Source: Prunus persica (lineage: Eukaryota; Streptophyta; Magnoliopsida; Rosales; Rosaceae). From it: a DNA stretch of 64,000 nucleotides. The translations under genes and the position numbers were made by a program. Location: positions 19,562,367-19,626,366 of the forward strand of contig NC_034014.1 in NCBI RefSeq assembly GCF_000346465.2, in the 5' to 3' direction. Below are positions 39,999-53,497 of this stretch, in pieces (within the stretch, counting starts at the first letter, position 1; the number at the start of each line of letters is the position of its first letter). Below the pieces are notes generated by a model. That model did not search any database, had not been told where the DNA came from, and saw only the letters and a program-made list of their open reading frames with translations.

Positions 39999-42900
39999 CT
40001 ACTGCCGACCATACTGTTGATTTCGGATAATAACACCCCTACCAGCAGCAGGAATTCCATATTGATTAGTCTGGGAGTAGTTGGGAGGACCGACTCCATA
40101 ACCACCAGGGGCTCCTCTAGAGCTAGGGGCCGCCATGCCACTCCCAGCATATGGTGGAGCTCGTCCTTGGGGTGGATATGGTCCACCACTGTAACCTCCA
40201 ACTTGACCTCCGCGATTTAGGTGGTAAGGTCCACCCTGGTTTCCAGGAGGGTACCTGCTTGGACCTCCAGGAGGACCGTGCGGTTTTCCGTAGTGGTGGT
40301 GACTTGGTCCAGCTGATAATGGGGGCTGAGCATCGTTTATTGGATGATTGGGCCCGTACCACTGTGGAGGAGCTTGCCCTGTATGTTGAATTGGAGGCAG
40401 GCGATAATGCTTATGATAATACTGTGACTTTGATCCCTTTGTTATTTCTTCAGTTTGCCGCCGCTGCTGCTTCTTTTTCTTTGTTTGGAATTCGTGTGAT
40501 GATTCATACTTAGGTAGGCTGTACGATACAAGATAAGCACAGTTCAACATATTATAGAAATACAAAGAGAAGCCTTGAACCATACACATTTCAGAAGAGA
40601 CCCAAATACCACAACCCCTCAAATTCCACCATAACAGGCCCAACCCTATGCCACCACTTTCAGAAAAGGAGACAAGTATTAGGCTAAAAGCTGGTTGGTG
40701 ATGCACATGTGATGAGCAACGATCGCTTAAATGTGCTAATTTATAGGAAGCCAAGTGCAAAAGAGATGTAAACAAAAGGGAGTAAAGTACGAATAGTCAT
40801 CCACGATAGGCACAACACAACTGGATTTTTATCACCAACTGTGAGAACTGTTTATAGGTTGGACACCTATTTGAATGTACCATGTGATCTAGCAAACTCA
40901 AAGGAAATGCAGATAATTTAAAACAAAAAAACACACCTCTTCGGATCACAGGGTAAAGGGTCAGCCCAGAAATACTCTGCATCCAGTGCTTGCTTTGCAG
41001 TCCATCTCTACATAGAAGGAAACAAGTAGATAAGCAGGAAAAACCATAAGAGCACCCAATATTTTTAGCCCCTTACTGCAAAAGCAGAAGTGGCAGTCTG
41101 CTCAATCTGCATTATCAAGTTCATTCCTCCAAAATAGTAGCTAACAAGGACAAAAAAGCTTGATTTACTATTAGTGATGTGCCATAGTGTTTGTCAATAT
41201 ACAATCATATTCCTTTCCTTGAAGCATCCTGACAATGTGCATACATAGTCTTCAAACAAGTATTCAGCTCAATCATTTGTTTGAGGCAGCATATATTTGG
41301 ATTCAGGTTACAAACCAAAGAAAGGTGACAAATGAATCATGCTAGTGTAGCTGATATATTTAAATATAAAAAAACCTCGAATGAATTTTAAACAAAACTA
41401 GACTCCAGTATATTAGTAAATAATAAAATTATGGCAAGAACAAATATGTAAAATTCAAGTAGTACCTGATTTGGATCAAGAGCTAACAAGTGGTCCAATA
41501 GATCCAAAGCATGGGAGTCAAAACTGGAAGCATATTGAAAAACAAATTAACAAACAGAATCAAATAGCTTGTGACAGATTAATATTCAATCATAATACTT
41601 GAGAAACTCATCAATCATTTACTTACTGTCTGAAAATTTCCCTGACTCGTCTTTTCATGGTCCTTGTTGGCTTGAAGTTATTATACCAAGGACTTTTTGA
41701 CACATCAGGCCAGTTGATCTCGTCAGGCGATCCACAGAGCTCAAATATTTTGTTCAGTTGGTCAGGCTACAATAAATATGAAGAAAATAAATACTACAAA
41801 CTGAGCCTCAAGAAATAATTTGTCCATGTTGTCATTGTTTGTGATTATTTCATAAATATGTCTAATACACCAATTACCACCAAATACAAATACAAAAACA
41901 AAAAGAAAAACCAAATTCTCCTAAACCAACCACATATTCATCACTAGCCACATAAAAAATTTAAACATAAAACAGCCATTCCTGGATAGCTACAGTCTCT
42001 AATAGGGTACAGCACTAACTTCTACACCATATAGGATGAGACAAGTTGGATGTAAGCTCCACAACACATCCTTCGCACACGTGCCCCTCAACCAATATTT
42101 GATTAAGAATGCATATTTTCTAAAGGGTGCTGATTTTCCCACTCCGGTTTTGTCCACTTACACTCCCTTTTGTTTTTTAATACTTTTTACTATAACATAC
42201 AATTTCCAATAAGGGAGTGTAAATGGACAAAAGAGGAGTGGGAACATACAATTTCCAACAAAGGGAGTGCAAGTGGACAAAAGAGGAGTAGGAAAATCAG
42301 CTCCCTTTCTAAAAAGCATGAGATATTGAACCTTAGATTACGCCAGAAAAATTCTTTCTTTCATCAACATATTTGAAAATAAAAGCTGACGCAATCCATA
42401 GTAAATTAAATAAGACATCAGACTTCATTTTGCAATACTAGCCAAAATTTGGTAAATTCATCAATTCTAAAACCAATTATCAGAGTGGAGAAGAATTGGA
42501 GAGGATGTCTAACTTCACTTCTTCCTTGCAAAATTGGTTTTCCATGCAGAAGTTCAGCAAAGATGCAACCAACAGACCAAATGTCAACAGCTGGACCATA
42601 CTTTGTGGCTCCAAGCAGCAACTCTGGGGGCCTGCTCCAATTATATCAGTTATATGCACTATCTAAACATCAGGCATACTCTTTGAAAGAATCAATGCTT
42701 TAGCAAAGTGAATTTCTAATGGTAATTATGAAGTAAATGCTTACCTATACCACAAAGTTATGACACGATTTGTAAGATTTCCCTCATGGTTACTACAAAA
42801 GGACCTTGCAAGCCCAAAGTCTGCTAGCTTCAACTTCCCCTCATTATCTATCAAAAGATTAGAACCTGCAAGAATAGGCTTTATTCTGATATAGCTCCAG

Positions 42901-45223
42901 GTGCACAATACTAATAATCATATTTGAGAAAGGAGATGATAAACTTGTTGATTAACCTTTGATGTCACGATGAAGTACTTGATTAACATGACAGTAATGT
43001 AGCCCAGTCAATAGCTGCTTCATATAACACTTGAGAATAAAACGTGAGAAAACTGTAAGGTACTTGATGTAACAGATAACTCTCTTTCTCCAAAATTGTA
43101 AGAATATATTATACCTTTATCTGGGGAACTGTAAATCTCAGTCCAGGACGATCAGCAAGGCCTGTCAAATCGTGATCCATATACTCAAAAACCATATAGA
43201 TGCCACCCTTGGACTTATTACCATCTGTAATCAACAAAACACATGTCAGAAGAACTACCACCTACAATAAATTTTGATACAAAGTGACGCTCTCAAAGCA
43301 TGTGTCACCAGATGACATTAAATGGATCACAGACACGCAGATGTAACACACACAACTGACTAAGATTTCATGTAACAGCTTTTGGTACCTTGATTCCCTT
43401 GCTCATCCCCTTCAGGACCTTGAAGACAGAAAAAGTTATTTAAGGTATGAGCAAACAGAACCAATATAAATGTTACATATTTGTCAATTGTGATACAATA
43501 TAATTCTTGAACGATGGAAATTCAAGTACCTGTGGAAGTTACAATCTCTTTCAGCTTAACAACATTTTCATGATGAAGCTTTTTCAGAATTTTAATTTCC
43601 CGGATTGCTGTAATTGGGAACTACATAAACAAAGCAAAAATCCCATAAAATTTATTATAAGATGTGAACATGTGTGTGCAAATAGGTCTGGGAGTGTGCC
43701 TGGTTGTGCGTGCATGTGTAAATACCCGTAGTTTCACTTAATCAAAATGGTTGAAACATACTACCGTTCTCCATTTAATAAGAACACATGGTAAATTAAA
43801 GAAACAGTACCCCTTCTTTTTCATTATCCATGCGTATCTTTTTCAAAGCAACAATTTCCCCAGTTCGGGTTTCTCTGGCCATGAACACTTGACTGCAAAA
43901 GAAAACACGATCCAGGGGGGGGAAAAGTAACTCAATTAATTCAGGATTAAGAAAAACCACAGGGATACTAGTGTTTCATTACGTGAAAGAAATTTAATTT
44001 TTGTTCATAAGAAACATAATTTTCCACACTGTTTGACCATGAAAATATGTCTTACTTTGGGTTCCTCAAAATCTATCTACCCATACCATCCTTGGCCGCC
44101 CCCACCTAAAATAATCTCAAACTTATAGAAACTTGATCTTTCTTCTTTCCTTCTTCTGTGTTTTGGGGAGGGGGGTCTATAACATACTACAATTTTAGTG
44201 GAACCATTAAAACTTGCGCAATTTGTGCTTTTACTTATGCTCCTGCAAAGAAAGGGAAAAGAGAGAAAGCAAGAAGTCTAACGGAGCCGAAAGGAAGAAG
44301 GCAGTGTCTTCTCTGTCCACTCCTACAGAGACCGCAAAACATGATCCTTCATCTCCATTGAAGATGAGTGGGAGAAGAAAGACTCAAAGAACCACCTCTC
44401 GAGCCACCATGAATCCCAAAATGCACATTATTACCAATCCCACCATTAAAGATCAAGATTTTAAATTAAAAAGAAAAACAGTTCTCCCTCCCTAGGACTC
44501 CTCGTTCCTTACCTAAGCTGCATTAAACCCTTACATCCAGTGCATCATTTATACTAACAAAAGTAGAATGAAATGCAAATTTTTCTAGTGACATCATGTG
44601 CTCTCTATTACATCACTATTGTTTTATTTAAAGACTTTTTTCCCCCACCACAACAAACTAATATATGAGTACTTCTAACCCATTTTATTAATTAAGGATC
44701 AAGATTTAACTAATGTTCTTACGCTCCTCCTTTTTTTTTCTTTTTGAAATTATATTTTTCCTACTTTCTATAATACTAATTGCACAAGAATATTATCAGT
44801 GAAAAAATATTACTGATGACAAAGAAGTAAACTAGAAAAGAAAAGAACCATCATTATAGCAAGAACAACAGAAAGGCCAATTCTTCAGCACCGAGAACAT
44901 AAAATCTACACAGTTTTACAGTTTTAAACGGTAGAGTTCCCGAGTTATTAATAAACAAACATATCTGGCAATTATTATGAAATATTTGCACATAAATTCC
45001 TAATTGAAGTAGAAGGGCAATCATAATTCATCATTAAGCGGTGCACGTTGTTTCAATTTTTCTGCTCTTTGAAAGAAAAGAACGATAATGCTGAGAGAGG
45101 GAGAGAGACTGACCCATAAGTGCCTTCGCCAATTTGCTCGAGTTTCTCAAAGCAGTCGACGCTTCGAGATCCCCATGAATGTAACTCTTCGGTGTTTATC
45201 TGCCCGGCTGCCGCCGAAGCCAT
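39999..45223 (-). CDS. CDKC: Cyclin-dependent kinase C (CDK9-like)
   Basis: Twelve exons: 45223-45114, 43892-43811, 43620-43530, 43418-43389, 43224-43115, 43029-42957, 42865-42745, 42631-42514, 41766-41627, 41523-41466, 41007-40937 and 40518-39999. Total 1524 bases, 507 aa, all in phase. Visible motifs: glycine loop GEGTYG (32-37), catalytic K54 (IVALKK), cyclin-binding PITAIRE (66-72), HRDIK with D163, DFG (181-183), T-loop Thr197 ([12 protein letters not shown]). The C-terminal 170 residues are Pro/Gly/Tyr-rich ([20 protein letters not shown]). CDKC pairs with cyclin T as the plant P-TEFb and phosphorylates the RNA polymerase II tail in the nucleus. All catalytic residues are intact. Arabidopsis CDKC1/2 are about 505-509 aa. 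Intron 8 contains a MITE. Confidence 0.96.
42123..42308. mobile_element. MITE with one duplicated arm, in CDKC intron 8
   Basis: Left end AAGGGTGCTGATTTTCC and the inverse of the right end AAAGGGAGCTGATTTTCC pair, and inverted similarity extends about 50 bases (CACTCC..TTTTGTCCACTTACACTCCC). CTA occurs on both sides (42120-42122 and 42309-42311), a possible 3-bp duplication. The right arm is present twice in tandem with a 49-bp period (42194-42242 and 42243-42291). Noncoding. Confidence 0.75.
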
Positions 45224-45252
45224 CGCTCCACAGGCCAAAGGCTGAGACTTTA

Positions 45253-45254
<2 letters not shown>

Positions 45255-45290
<36 letters not shown>
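45255..45290. repeat. (GA)n microsatellite in the CDKC leader
   Basis: About 17 GA units, CT on the coding strand, some 35-65 bases upstream of the CDKC start codon. CT-rich leaders are common in plant genes. The frame through the repeat is open to the CDKC start but has no ATG (it opens with GTG), so it is not translated from a normal start. Confidence 0.85.
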
Positions 45291-45292
<2 letters not shown>

Positions 45293-45495
45293 CGCACACA
45301 CAGAGACTCGACTTGTTTGCTACTACTAACCGCTATTTCCCCCTTGAGGAAGATTTTTATTTTTATTTTTGATGAATCATGAAGTCGGAACTGAGGCTTT
45401 GCCACATTTCATAAAATCTGGACCATTTAACTAATCGAACGATTGTGGGTGTGCCACATCCGCTGCAATACATTTGTTTCTTGTTTTTCAAACTG

Positions 45496-46863
45496 GCTGT
45501 TAGTCACTTTGACAGAAGAAAAAAAAAACTTCATCTTCATCTTCATCTCTAGTTGCCTATCGCTCTCTTCATTCTTCCCTTGATCTTTCTTTTATTTATT
45601 TATTTTGAGATTTTTTATTTAAATCCCGCACTTCTCTTTGTTTACCCTAATACTTAAATCATTAAGCTGTAAGTTTTATTATTGTGTAAAAAGACAAAAA
45701 AGGTCATCCAACTTCATAATTAACCCTAGTAGCTCTATACACACACCCCACCACTCTTCATATTAAGTTTTAAAAGCCTCCTTTCAACTTCCTGTTTACA
45801 AACTCTCTCTCTCTCTCTCTCAACTCAACAATACCCAAGTGTTAGAATTCCAGTTACAGTTCTTAGAGAAAGGTAAAACTGTTCTCTTTCTCTAGAAAGT
45901 ATTAAATTTCGGATTTGGGGTTTCATTTGTTTGTGTTTGTTTTGTTGGGAACAAAGAAATTTGTGGGGTTTAAATATAAAATCTCTTTTAGTTCTTATTT
46001 TTTTCAGTTTGTGGTGTATTTAAAGGTAGTTTGGGAAGATAGTGAGGTTTTCTTAGAAATTGTGAAAATTTAAATTAAAAGTTGAGGTGAACTTAGAACA
46101 TGGGGTGAACTAAGAGAAGTGTGAGGTTTAAATAGAAAATCTCTTTATTTTTTCCTTAGGAAGCTTTAGTCATCAGCCGAAATATAATGAAAATACTCAA
46201 TTGATTGCTATTGTGATTGATTATGGAATATCGTCATGATGAGCTTGTTTGAGATCTTGGGTTTTCTGGGATGAGGATGGGAATGGTACTGGGTTATGAG
46301 AAGGGTTTGGCGTGGAGGGAGTAAAATCGGAGGGCTTTTGGGTTCCCTGCAATGAGGACGAAGGCGCGTGTGTTTGACAAAAAAGATTGATTTTTGGAGC
46401 TGTGGGAATTGCGAAGTATTAGGGTGGTTGGGTTGTCATCCATGAGTATGATAACGGAGGTGTTTGAAGAAAAGGGTTTGTGTCTTTTTTCTGCTGTGGA
46501 AATAGTATAGAGGTTGGGATTCTTAGTTTTTTTTTTCTTTTCCCGGTCTAAAAGTTGGAATTCTTAGTTGGTGTGGTTCATTTTCGGCTGGAAGGGTAAT
46601 GAAAAACGTAAATATTGGTCTTCTTTTCTTTCTGGTGTGAATTTATTGGATAGAAGATTGCAATGGTTTTTGGTCTTTGGGAGACGTTATTTCTAACAAA
46701 GCAAATGGCAAACAACAGAGCTTTTTCAATTTCTAGAATCACATGAACATTTTTTTAGATACCCATTGATTGATGTTCTTGCTGGAAGCAAAAATTCTGA
46801 GTATTGCCTTGAATCGCATTGCTTTCTGGGCGACGTTATTTTTTTGTCAAAGTGACTAACAGC
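45496..46863. repeat. Region bounded by a perfect 19-bp inverted repeat
   Basis: GCTGTTAGTCACTTTGACA at 45496-45514 recurs inverted at 46845-46863. The enclosed 1.33 kb looks like promoter plus leader DNA: CTTCAT repeats, an (CT)n run at 45805-45822, and a possible donor in AGAGAAAGGTAAAACT near 45866-45881. No open coding region is seen. No flanking direct duplication was found, so it may be a DNA element, an inverted segment, or a leftover gene start. Confidence 0.5.
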
Positions 46864-47106
46864 GTCTAGAAGTGCTTCTAGAAGGGCTAGTCTAGAAGTG
46901 ATTCTGGGTTATAGAAGTACTTTTGGGTCATAGAAGTGCTTTCTGGATAAGCATTTACTATGTGCTTCATCAGGAAGCAATCCCAATTGCTTTTCCAATA
47001 AGCAATTTGATTTTTTTTGAAAATTTCAACTTCTTTATAATAAAAGCGCTTTTGTTAGAAGTGATTATAAGTAAAAGTGCTTCCTAGAGAAGCAATCCCA
47101 AACGAG
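46864..47106. repeat. AGAAGTGCTTC-rich repeat, probable MITE remnant
   Basis: Many short copies of AGAAGTGCTTC, AAGCAATCCCAA and AAGTGCTT in both orientations (for example GAAGTGCTTCTAGAAG near 46868, and AAAAGTGCTTCCTAGAGAAG near 47073). AAGCAATCCCAA occurs near 46975 and 47089. Noncoding and palindromic in character. Boundaries unclear. Confidence 0.5.
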
Positions 47107-47178
47107 CTTTTATTTAAGCTCAAACAAAGCTAGAAATATGCTCAAGTTTGGCTCGAATGAATTTTTTCAAGCCCAAAC

Positions 47179-50100
47179 TTTTTTTTGAGAAGAAACGAAG
47201 TTTATTAAGCAAACGAACATGGAGGTGGATAAGGCAACCACAACTGAAGTTCAAAAACAACACAGAAACTAACAAACGCATTGTCCCCTTCCAAACTAAC
47301 ATGGAGGAACAAAACTGAAAAACCACAAACAACACACCCCCCAACCTTCACATAACCGCAGCTGCCATATCCCTCATAATAGTGGAATAAGAGTAGTCTT
47401 TAAAATCTTTTGTAACAGAAGCCCACAAAGCTGCCCAGTACTTAACTCTATCCCAAAGATCACTCACTCCCACTCCCTTATAGTCTTCAAAAATTCTCAT
47501 ATTACGCTCCATCCAAATGTTCCAGAATATAGAGTGGACCAAACAGCCCCATAAGGTCGAAACGCGCTTCCCCGTTCCCCAAACCACAAAGTCAGAACAA
47601 AGGAAATCAGAGCACCTTTTCGGAATCACCCAAACAGTCCTAACCTCCCTCCACAAAAGCCCCTAAAGACTTAAGGAAAAAAGGCAATGTAAGAAAATAT
47701 GGTCCACACTCTCTTCACAATGCTTACACAACACACACCAATGGGGAGACAGATACATAAAAGGTCTTTTCCTTTGGACAAGATTCGAAGTGTTAACTTT
47801 CCCAAGCGCCACCAACCAAACAAAGATTTTGATCTTTGGGGGAGACTTGGCCTTCCACACAAGAGAGAAAGGAGGAAAGGTCACAACCCTCCCCTTGTTG
47901 CGCAAAAATGACTGAAAGGACTTGCAAGTGAAAGATCCCGACTCCTCAAGATCCCACCTTCTCCTATCCCTTTTATAAGCACACAATCTAAAGCCTTCCA
48001 GAATTTCCAGCAACTTAATCACCTCGACAGTCTCCCTTTCATTCAAATTTCTCCTAAACCCAAAATCCATTATGAGGAAAAACCTGAGAATCAACAAAAC
48101 AGTCAATGCTTAAGGAATGCTTTGAAGATAGTGCAAACAAATGCGGAAAAGAGTCCTTTAACAACCCCTCCCTCACCCAACTATCCTCCCAAAACCTGAC
48201 CCTATTCCCATTTCCCACCTCGAATCTACAGCACTGTAAAAAAGTTTGATAACCCGCCGAAATGTCTTTTCATGGGTTAAGAGCGGTAACCGTAGTAGCG
48301 GGATTAGCATCCTATCCATTAGTAGCTGACCCGTACTTGTTTTAACTACCCTAGCCCAAAGAGAGTTAGGTTCCATGGGGAGGCACCATAACCATTTAGC
48401 ACGCAAAGCTTCATTCTTTTCCTCCAAAGAACCCACACCAAGCCCACCTTCCTCCTTAGAATTAGCCATCCGCTCCTATTTAACCAAATGATCCCTCTTT
48501 CCTTCCTCCACACCTTCCCATAAAAAGGATCTCATAAGCTTCTCCAATTTGTTAACAACATTGGCTGGCATTTTAAACAGAGACATATAATAAGTAGGGA
48601 TGCTACTTAACATAGCTTGTATCAACGTTAACCTACCCCTCTAGAGAGAAATACTCTTTTCCACTTTTGGAGTCTCCTTTGAATCTTCTCGAGCACCGGG
48701 TCCCAAAAAACAATAGCTCTGGAATTACCACCGAGAGGGAGACCCAAGTGCTTCATAGGCCAGTCCCCCACAGCACACCCCTGACCACCAGCTAAGCGAT
48801 TGAGGTAAGAAGGACTGCGCCTAATCCCCACAGAGAACACTTAGATTTATTGATTTTCAAGCCGGAGATAAGGCAAAAAAAATCCAATAAGCCCAACAAA
48901 TTAAACCAGTACTCCTTTTTATCCCCGATAAGAAAAATAGTATCATCAGCGAATTGGAGAGGAGAAACCTCCACATTGTCCCTTCCAGTAGACAGACCAT
49001 GAATCAAGTTAAACTCTTGAGCCTTCTCCATAAGCCTACTCAAAACATCAATAACTAGAGTGAACAAAAAGGGGGATGACGGATCCCCTTGTCTCACCCC
49101 TCTAGTAGCCAAAAATTTGCCCATCGGCCGACCATTGATCATGACAAAAAAATTGACATATTGCAGATAGCCCATAATCCAACTCCTCCATCTCCCACCA
49201 AAACCCTTCCTATCCATAACCTCATCGACCACTTTCCATTCTACATGATCATAAGCATGATCAAAATCAATCTTAAAGACCAAACCCACCTTATCCCGCT
49301 TCATGGCTTTCAAGACAACCTCATTAGCAACTAAAACAGCGTCCAGAATTTGCCTATTTTTCACAAAAGCTCCATGAGTAGCTGAAATTGTTTCCTCTAA
49401 CACCTCTCTCAATCTTGTAGCTAAAACTTTAGACACCACCTTATATAAGCTTGTCACCAAACTTATTGGCCTAAAATCCCTAACCTTGGCAGAATCTTTC
49501 TTTTTGGGGATCTGACAGATTAAGATTTCATTAGTGACCACGTTGATAATTCCAGAATTATATAAGTCCTCTATTACCTTCATGAGATCACCTTTGACAA
49601 TATCCCAACAAGATTGAAAGAAAAATAAAGTGAACCCATCCTCTCCGGGAAACTTATCTTTCCCACAATCGAACGCAGCATTACAAACCTCCACCTCTTC
49701 GAAGGGCCTTTCGACCCAAGCAGCCCTCTCAGAGCTAATGGGACACCAATTTAGACCCTCCACTCCCCACCCTACTTCGTCATTGTTGCTATAAAGATTC
49801 TTGAAAAACTTAATAGCCTCCAACTTAATCTCGATTTCATTCTCAATGGAAACACCGTCCTCATTCTCCAACTGCTCAATGTAGTTTCTTTTCCTATAAC
49901 CCTAGGCCATCATATGAAAAAATTTGGTATTACCATCTCATCCCTTGCCCACTTAACTTTGCCTCTCTGTCTCTCTTTCACTTCTTCTTTGTAAATAATG
50001 TCCCCCACCAAAAATTGAAGATCCTCCCTCTCTTTTCTCAGCTCATCATCCAAACCATCCCTCTCCTCTTGCAAATCAATGGCCGCCAATCTAACTTTAG

Positions 50101-53100
50101 CCTCCCTCTTAGCAGTCTCCATATTTCCGATTGCCTCCTTGCTCCAGAGTTTCATCTTTGTTTTTAGTAACTTGAGTATAGTCATAATTTTGTAGCCTTC
50201 CCAGCCAAAAATTTGATCTTCCTTCCACCAATCTTTAAGGAATCTCTTGAAGTTCGAATGCTCCAACCAAGAGTTCTCGAACCGAAAAGGCCCTGGACCC
50301 CACTTTAGCTTAGAAGTATCCAATTCAATAAGGTAGTGGTTAGAAAAAATCCTAGGCAAAGCCTTGTGCCGAACCAAGGAAAACGAATTCTCCCAACCTT
50401 CCGTAAATAAAAAACGGTCTGACCTTCTGCAAACAACTCACACTCAGAGATTATACCAGGTGAAAGAGGCATTTAGTAGACGAGGTTCGAGCAGGTTTGT
50501 TTCCTGTATGAAACCATTAAAATCGCGCATACTCACTGTTTCTCTTCCACCGTTAGATTTCTCAGAATTAAACCTAACGACGTTGAAATCCCCTCCCAGA
50601 CACCAATTGTCTCCGCACAGACCATAAAGGTCCGCTAACTCTTTCCAAAAACTTCTTTTGTCCCTCTGCTTGCAAGAACCATAAATACCGGAAAGCTACC
50701 AACAATTCCCTACGATTTCTTCAATTTGGATTGAAACCGAAAACACCTCCACAACTGAATTCACCATAAAAACTATTTACGTATTCCAAAAAACAACGAT
50801 GCCCCCTGAACTGCCCCATGAGGGGGAGAAAACCCACTGTCTAAATTTTGTCCACCCAAACAGAAGCAGCCAACTTATGATCAACCACCATCTTTTTAGA
50901 TTCAAGCAAGATAACAATATCAGGCTTAAGACGCCTTAACTCACTTTTCAACGCCAACCTCTTGGACCTGCTTCCAAGCCCCCTGACATTTCAACTTATG
51001 ATCTTTATTAAACAACTTCAGGATGCCCACGACCTTTCCTTGCCTTAGTGCTACCTCCAGTAGCAGCACAGTCCAACTTCTTCCCACCGTTCCCTTAGAA
51101 AAGGTTTCTCTTGAGGGGGACCAATGAGATATTCAACTTGGACAACAAGCACCTCGATTTTGTCCCTCCAATTTTGTCGTTGTTATGACGATCTGGCTGT
51201 CGTCTACAGTATTTTAGTTTCGGCTTTTTCATGGATTTTGACATCTGGGTGCCGATACCGATAGAGTCCACCTCTTGCTCCTTACTCGGTTCACCCATGG
51301 GGATGGCGCGATTAGCGAAAAAATTAGCCAGAAGGCCAGGGTCCTTCTCAAAAACATCCATTCTCTTCCTTTCATCTTCAGAAGACATGTCGATGCTTTC
51401 AGATGAGTCCGACGCAGACAGCTCCTCAACTTCAAAATCGACATAATTTGGTAAAAAGATTTACCCTCGTCTTCGACTCCAGCGTTGAAAGACCCAGCCT
51501 TAGAATCTCCCCCATACTCTACAGGTTCAATTCGAAGTTGGGAGTCACCCCTATTCCGATGTCGTCCCCCGACAGATGAAGCTCCATACTTTAAGAAAAA
51601 AGTCGAGTCCCCTATAGAGATAGAATCGGTGCAAGTTGGTAGAACTACAATGCCCTTATTTTTTTGTCTAGCAATATCATTTATACTCGAATTAGCAGCC
51701 ATTTAACCTAATGACCCAACAACCAAGTTTGAGCCCAAAAGAGCTCCCCCTTTAGCCAAATTACGTATGGGCCCAAAGTTATTGGGTATGTCCAATAAAA
51801 CATCCCAAGAACAGTCCCCAATTAATGTCGTGCCCTCATAACCCCTGAAACCACATGGCCCAGTCAAAAATTTTGAACCCACAGGAAAGCCCACCTTTCT
51901 CCCCGCCATAGTAGGCCCACCCACTTTAAGCTGTCGCATGTGTGTTGCACCCCTAATACCTTCATGTTGACCCCTAGCTAAATATTCTGCTTTATCGTGG
52001 TTTCCTATCTGCAAATTCCTTCCCATCTCATTAATGCCCACTTCCCTACATCCCTCTTCCTCCGCGGCCTCCCCCTTGCCCAGAGGAGACACAGAATGGT
52101 TCCCCATGCCTCTAATTTCAATGCCTCGAACCCCACCCACCATGTCACTTCCGAAATTATAAGCCTTTCTTGACCCATGACATGACTGCTCGTGCGTCAG
52201 AAACCGTCGCCCAGTGGGTAAGGAAAAATCAGAGGCCATCTTCAGGCCATGACGCCGATCGGCAAGATGAGGCTTAGGTTTGAGATGAGAATGGATTGCC
52301 GGCGACAATGGCCTAATTTGGACGAAGTGAACCTCGCCGTCATTTGCAATTCTCAAGTCGCTAGGAAGGAGACCAATCTCATTAGTTCTAACTCTTAATT
52401 TTGCATTAATCGGATACGCAAAGTTTGAAGTCCTCAAGTCAACTTCAATTAACCCTCCACACGCCTCACCAATTCGGTTGAAGAATTTTAAGGACCACCA
52501 ATGGAGTGGTAGTCCAGTTATTGCAATCCATCCCCCATTGCTCACCACCTTCCTCAAATTATTTCCCAGACTTTATTTCCAAGAATACAGAAGCAAGTCA
52601 AAAGACCCTTCCATCAATACTTTTCCCACCCTTGCACGCCACTGAGCTTCCTCCATATTATCACAAACAAAGAAAGCTCTGTTATTCTGATAATGGAAAA
52701 TCCCAACCTCTTTCTCAAGCCAACCAGATACAGCCTTTGCAATGTCATTCCAAGACTGGTGAACCACCTGTCTTTCACAAACCACCACACTTGCCCCAGG
52801 GAAAACCAGAGACCTCATCAGTCACTTGAGGTTCCACGGAATTCACCCTTGAGTTGTTGTTTGAAACCTTTCCAATCACATTTTCTACCGCCTCCTTGTA
52901 AGTTTTGCCAAACACCCTGTCATTGCCGCACGAAATAATGCAATCAAAGTCGTTTGATGGGTTGACTCTGTTCGAGGTGGATCGCCCAATCAAAATGACC
53001 TCTAAGTTTTCTTTCATCAAAGCCCAACCAAAGTTGTTTCGACCCTGAGGAACAACCATTGACTTGACAACACCGCAAACACATTTTGTCCGTCGCATGT

Positions 53101-53479
53101 GAGTACCCTTCCCGTTAAGAAGCTTCTCCACCCACACCTGATATGAGTCTCCTTTGATCTGACGGAAAAAACACAAATCATTGTTTTCCAATAGCACCTT
53201 CAACTATTTGACCAACCAATTCGCACACTTAAGCTCGAGGGACACATGAAACAGACGCTCTCTAACCCTTTCAGTAATCAGGATTGACCCCCCAAAGGAG
53301 AGATCATAAACCTTAAACCGAAATTCCTTTGCTTCAATGTTAAAGAGAGATCATAAACCATAGAAGCCACACAAACAACGAGATGCCCATTTTGGAAAGA
53401 ATTTTTCATAGATACAATATTAAATTCATCAGAATCAACACCAAGCGGTGTCAATTCAGCCTAAACTTAACTCAAATGA
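47179..53479 (-). mobile_element. L1-type LINE, near full length, degenerate
   Basis: Read right to left. The ORF1-like region (53203-51230) has a DUF4283-type stretch (GGWIAITGLPLHWWSLKFFNRIG). Endonuclease follows at about 51000-50290 (LGGDFNVVRFNSEK; LNASFTWYN; RFLFTEGWENSF; LPRIFSNHYLIELD). Reverse transcriptase spans 49871-48170 (FRPISLVTSLYKVVSKVL; VRQGDPSSPFLF; FADD). A zf-RVT region ends near 47348 (KAKSPPKIKIFVWLVALG). The 3' end is AATAAACTTCGTTTCTTCTC plus A8. The flanks ATTTTTTCAAGCCCAAAC (47161-47178) and ATTTTTTCAATCTCAAGC (53480-53497) match 15 of 18. Several stops and frameshifts split every domain, and the endonuclease SDH motif reads SNH, so the copy is dead. Confidence 0.92.
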
Positions 53480-53497
53480 TTTTTTCAATCTCAAGCT

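Noticed and set aside
40519..40775. Upstream part of the long ORF covering the last CDKC exon
   Set aside because: Sequence left of KYESSHEF in that frame is intron; the acceptor at 40518 joins in phase to SLPKYESS.
45224..45301. In-frame N-terminal extension of CDKC with Ser-Leu repeats
   Set aside because: It has no ATG (opens at GTG) and is encoded by the (GA)n microsatellite; family proteins start near MASAAAGQ.
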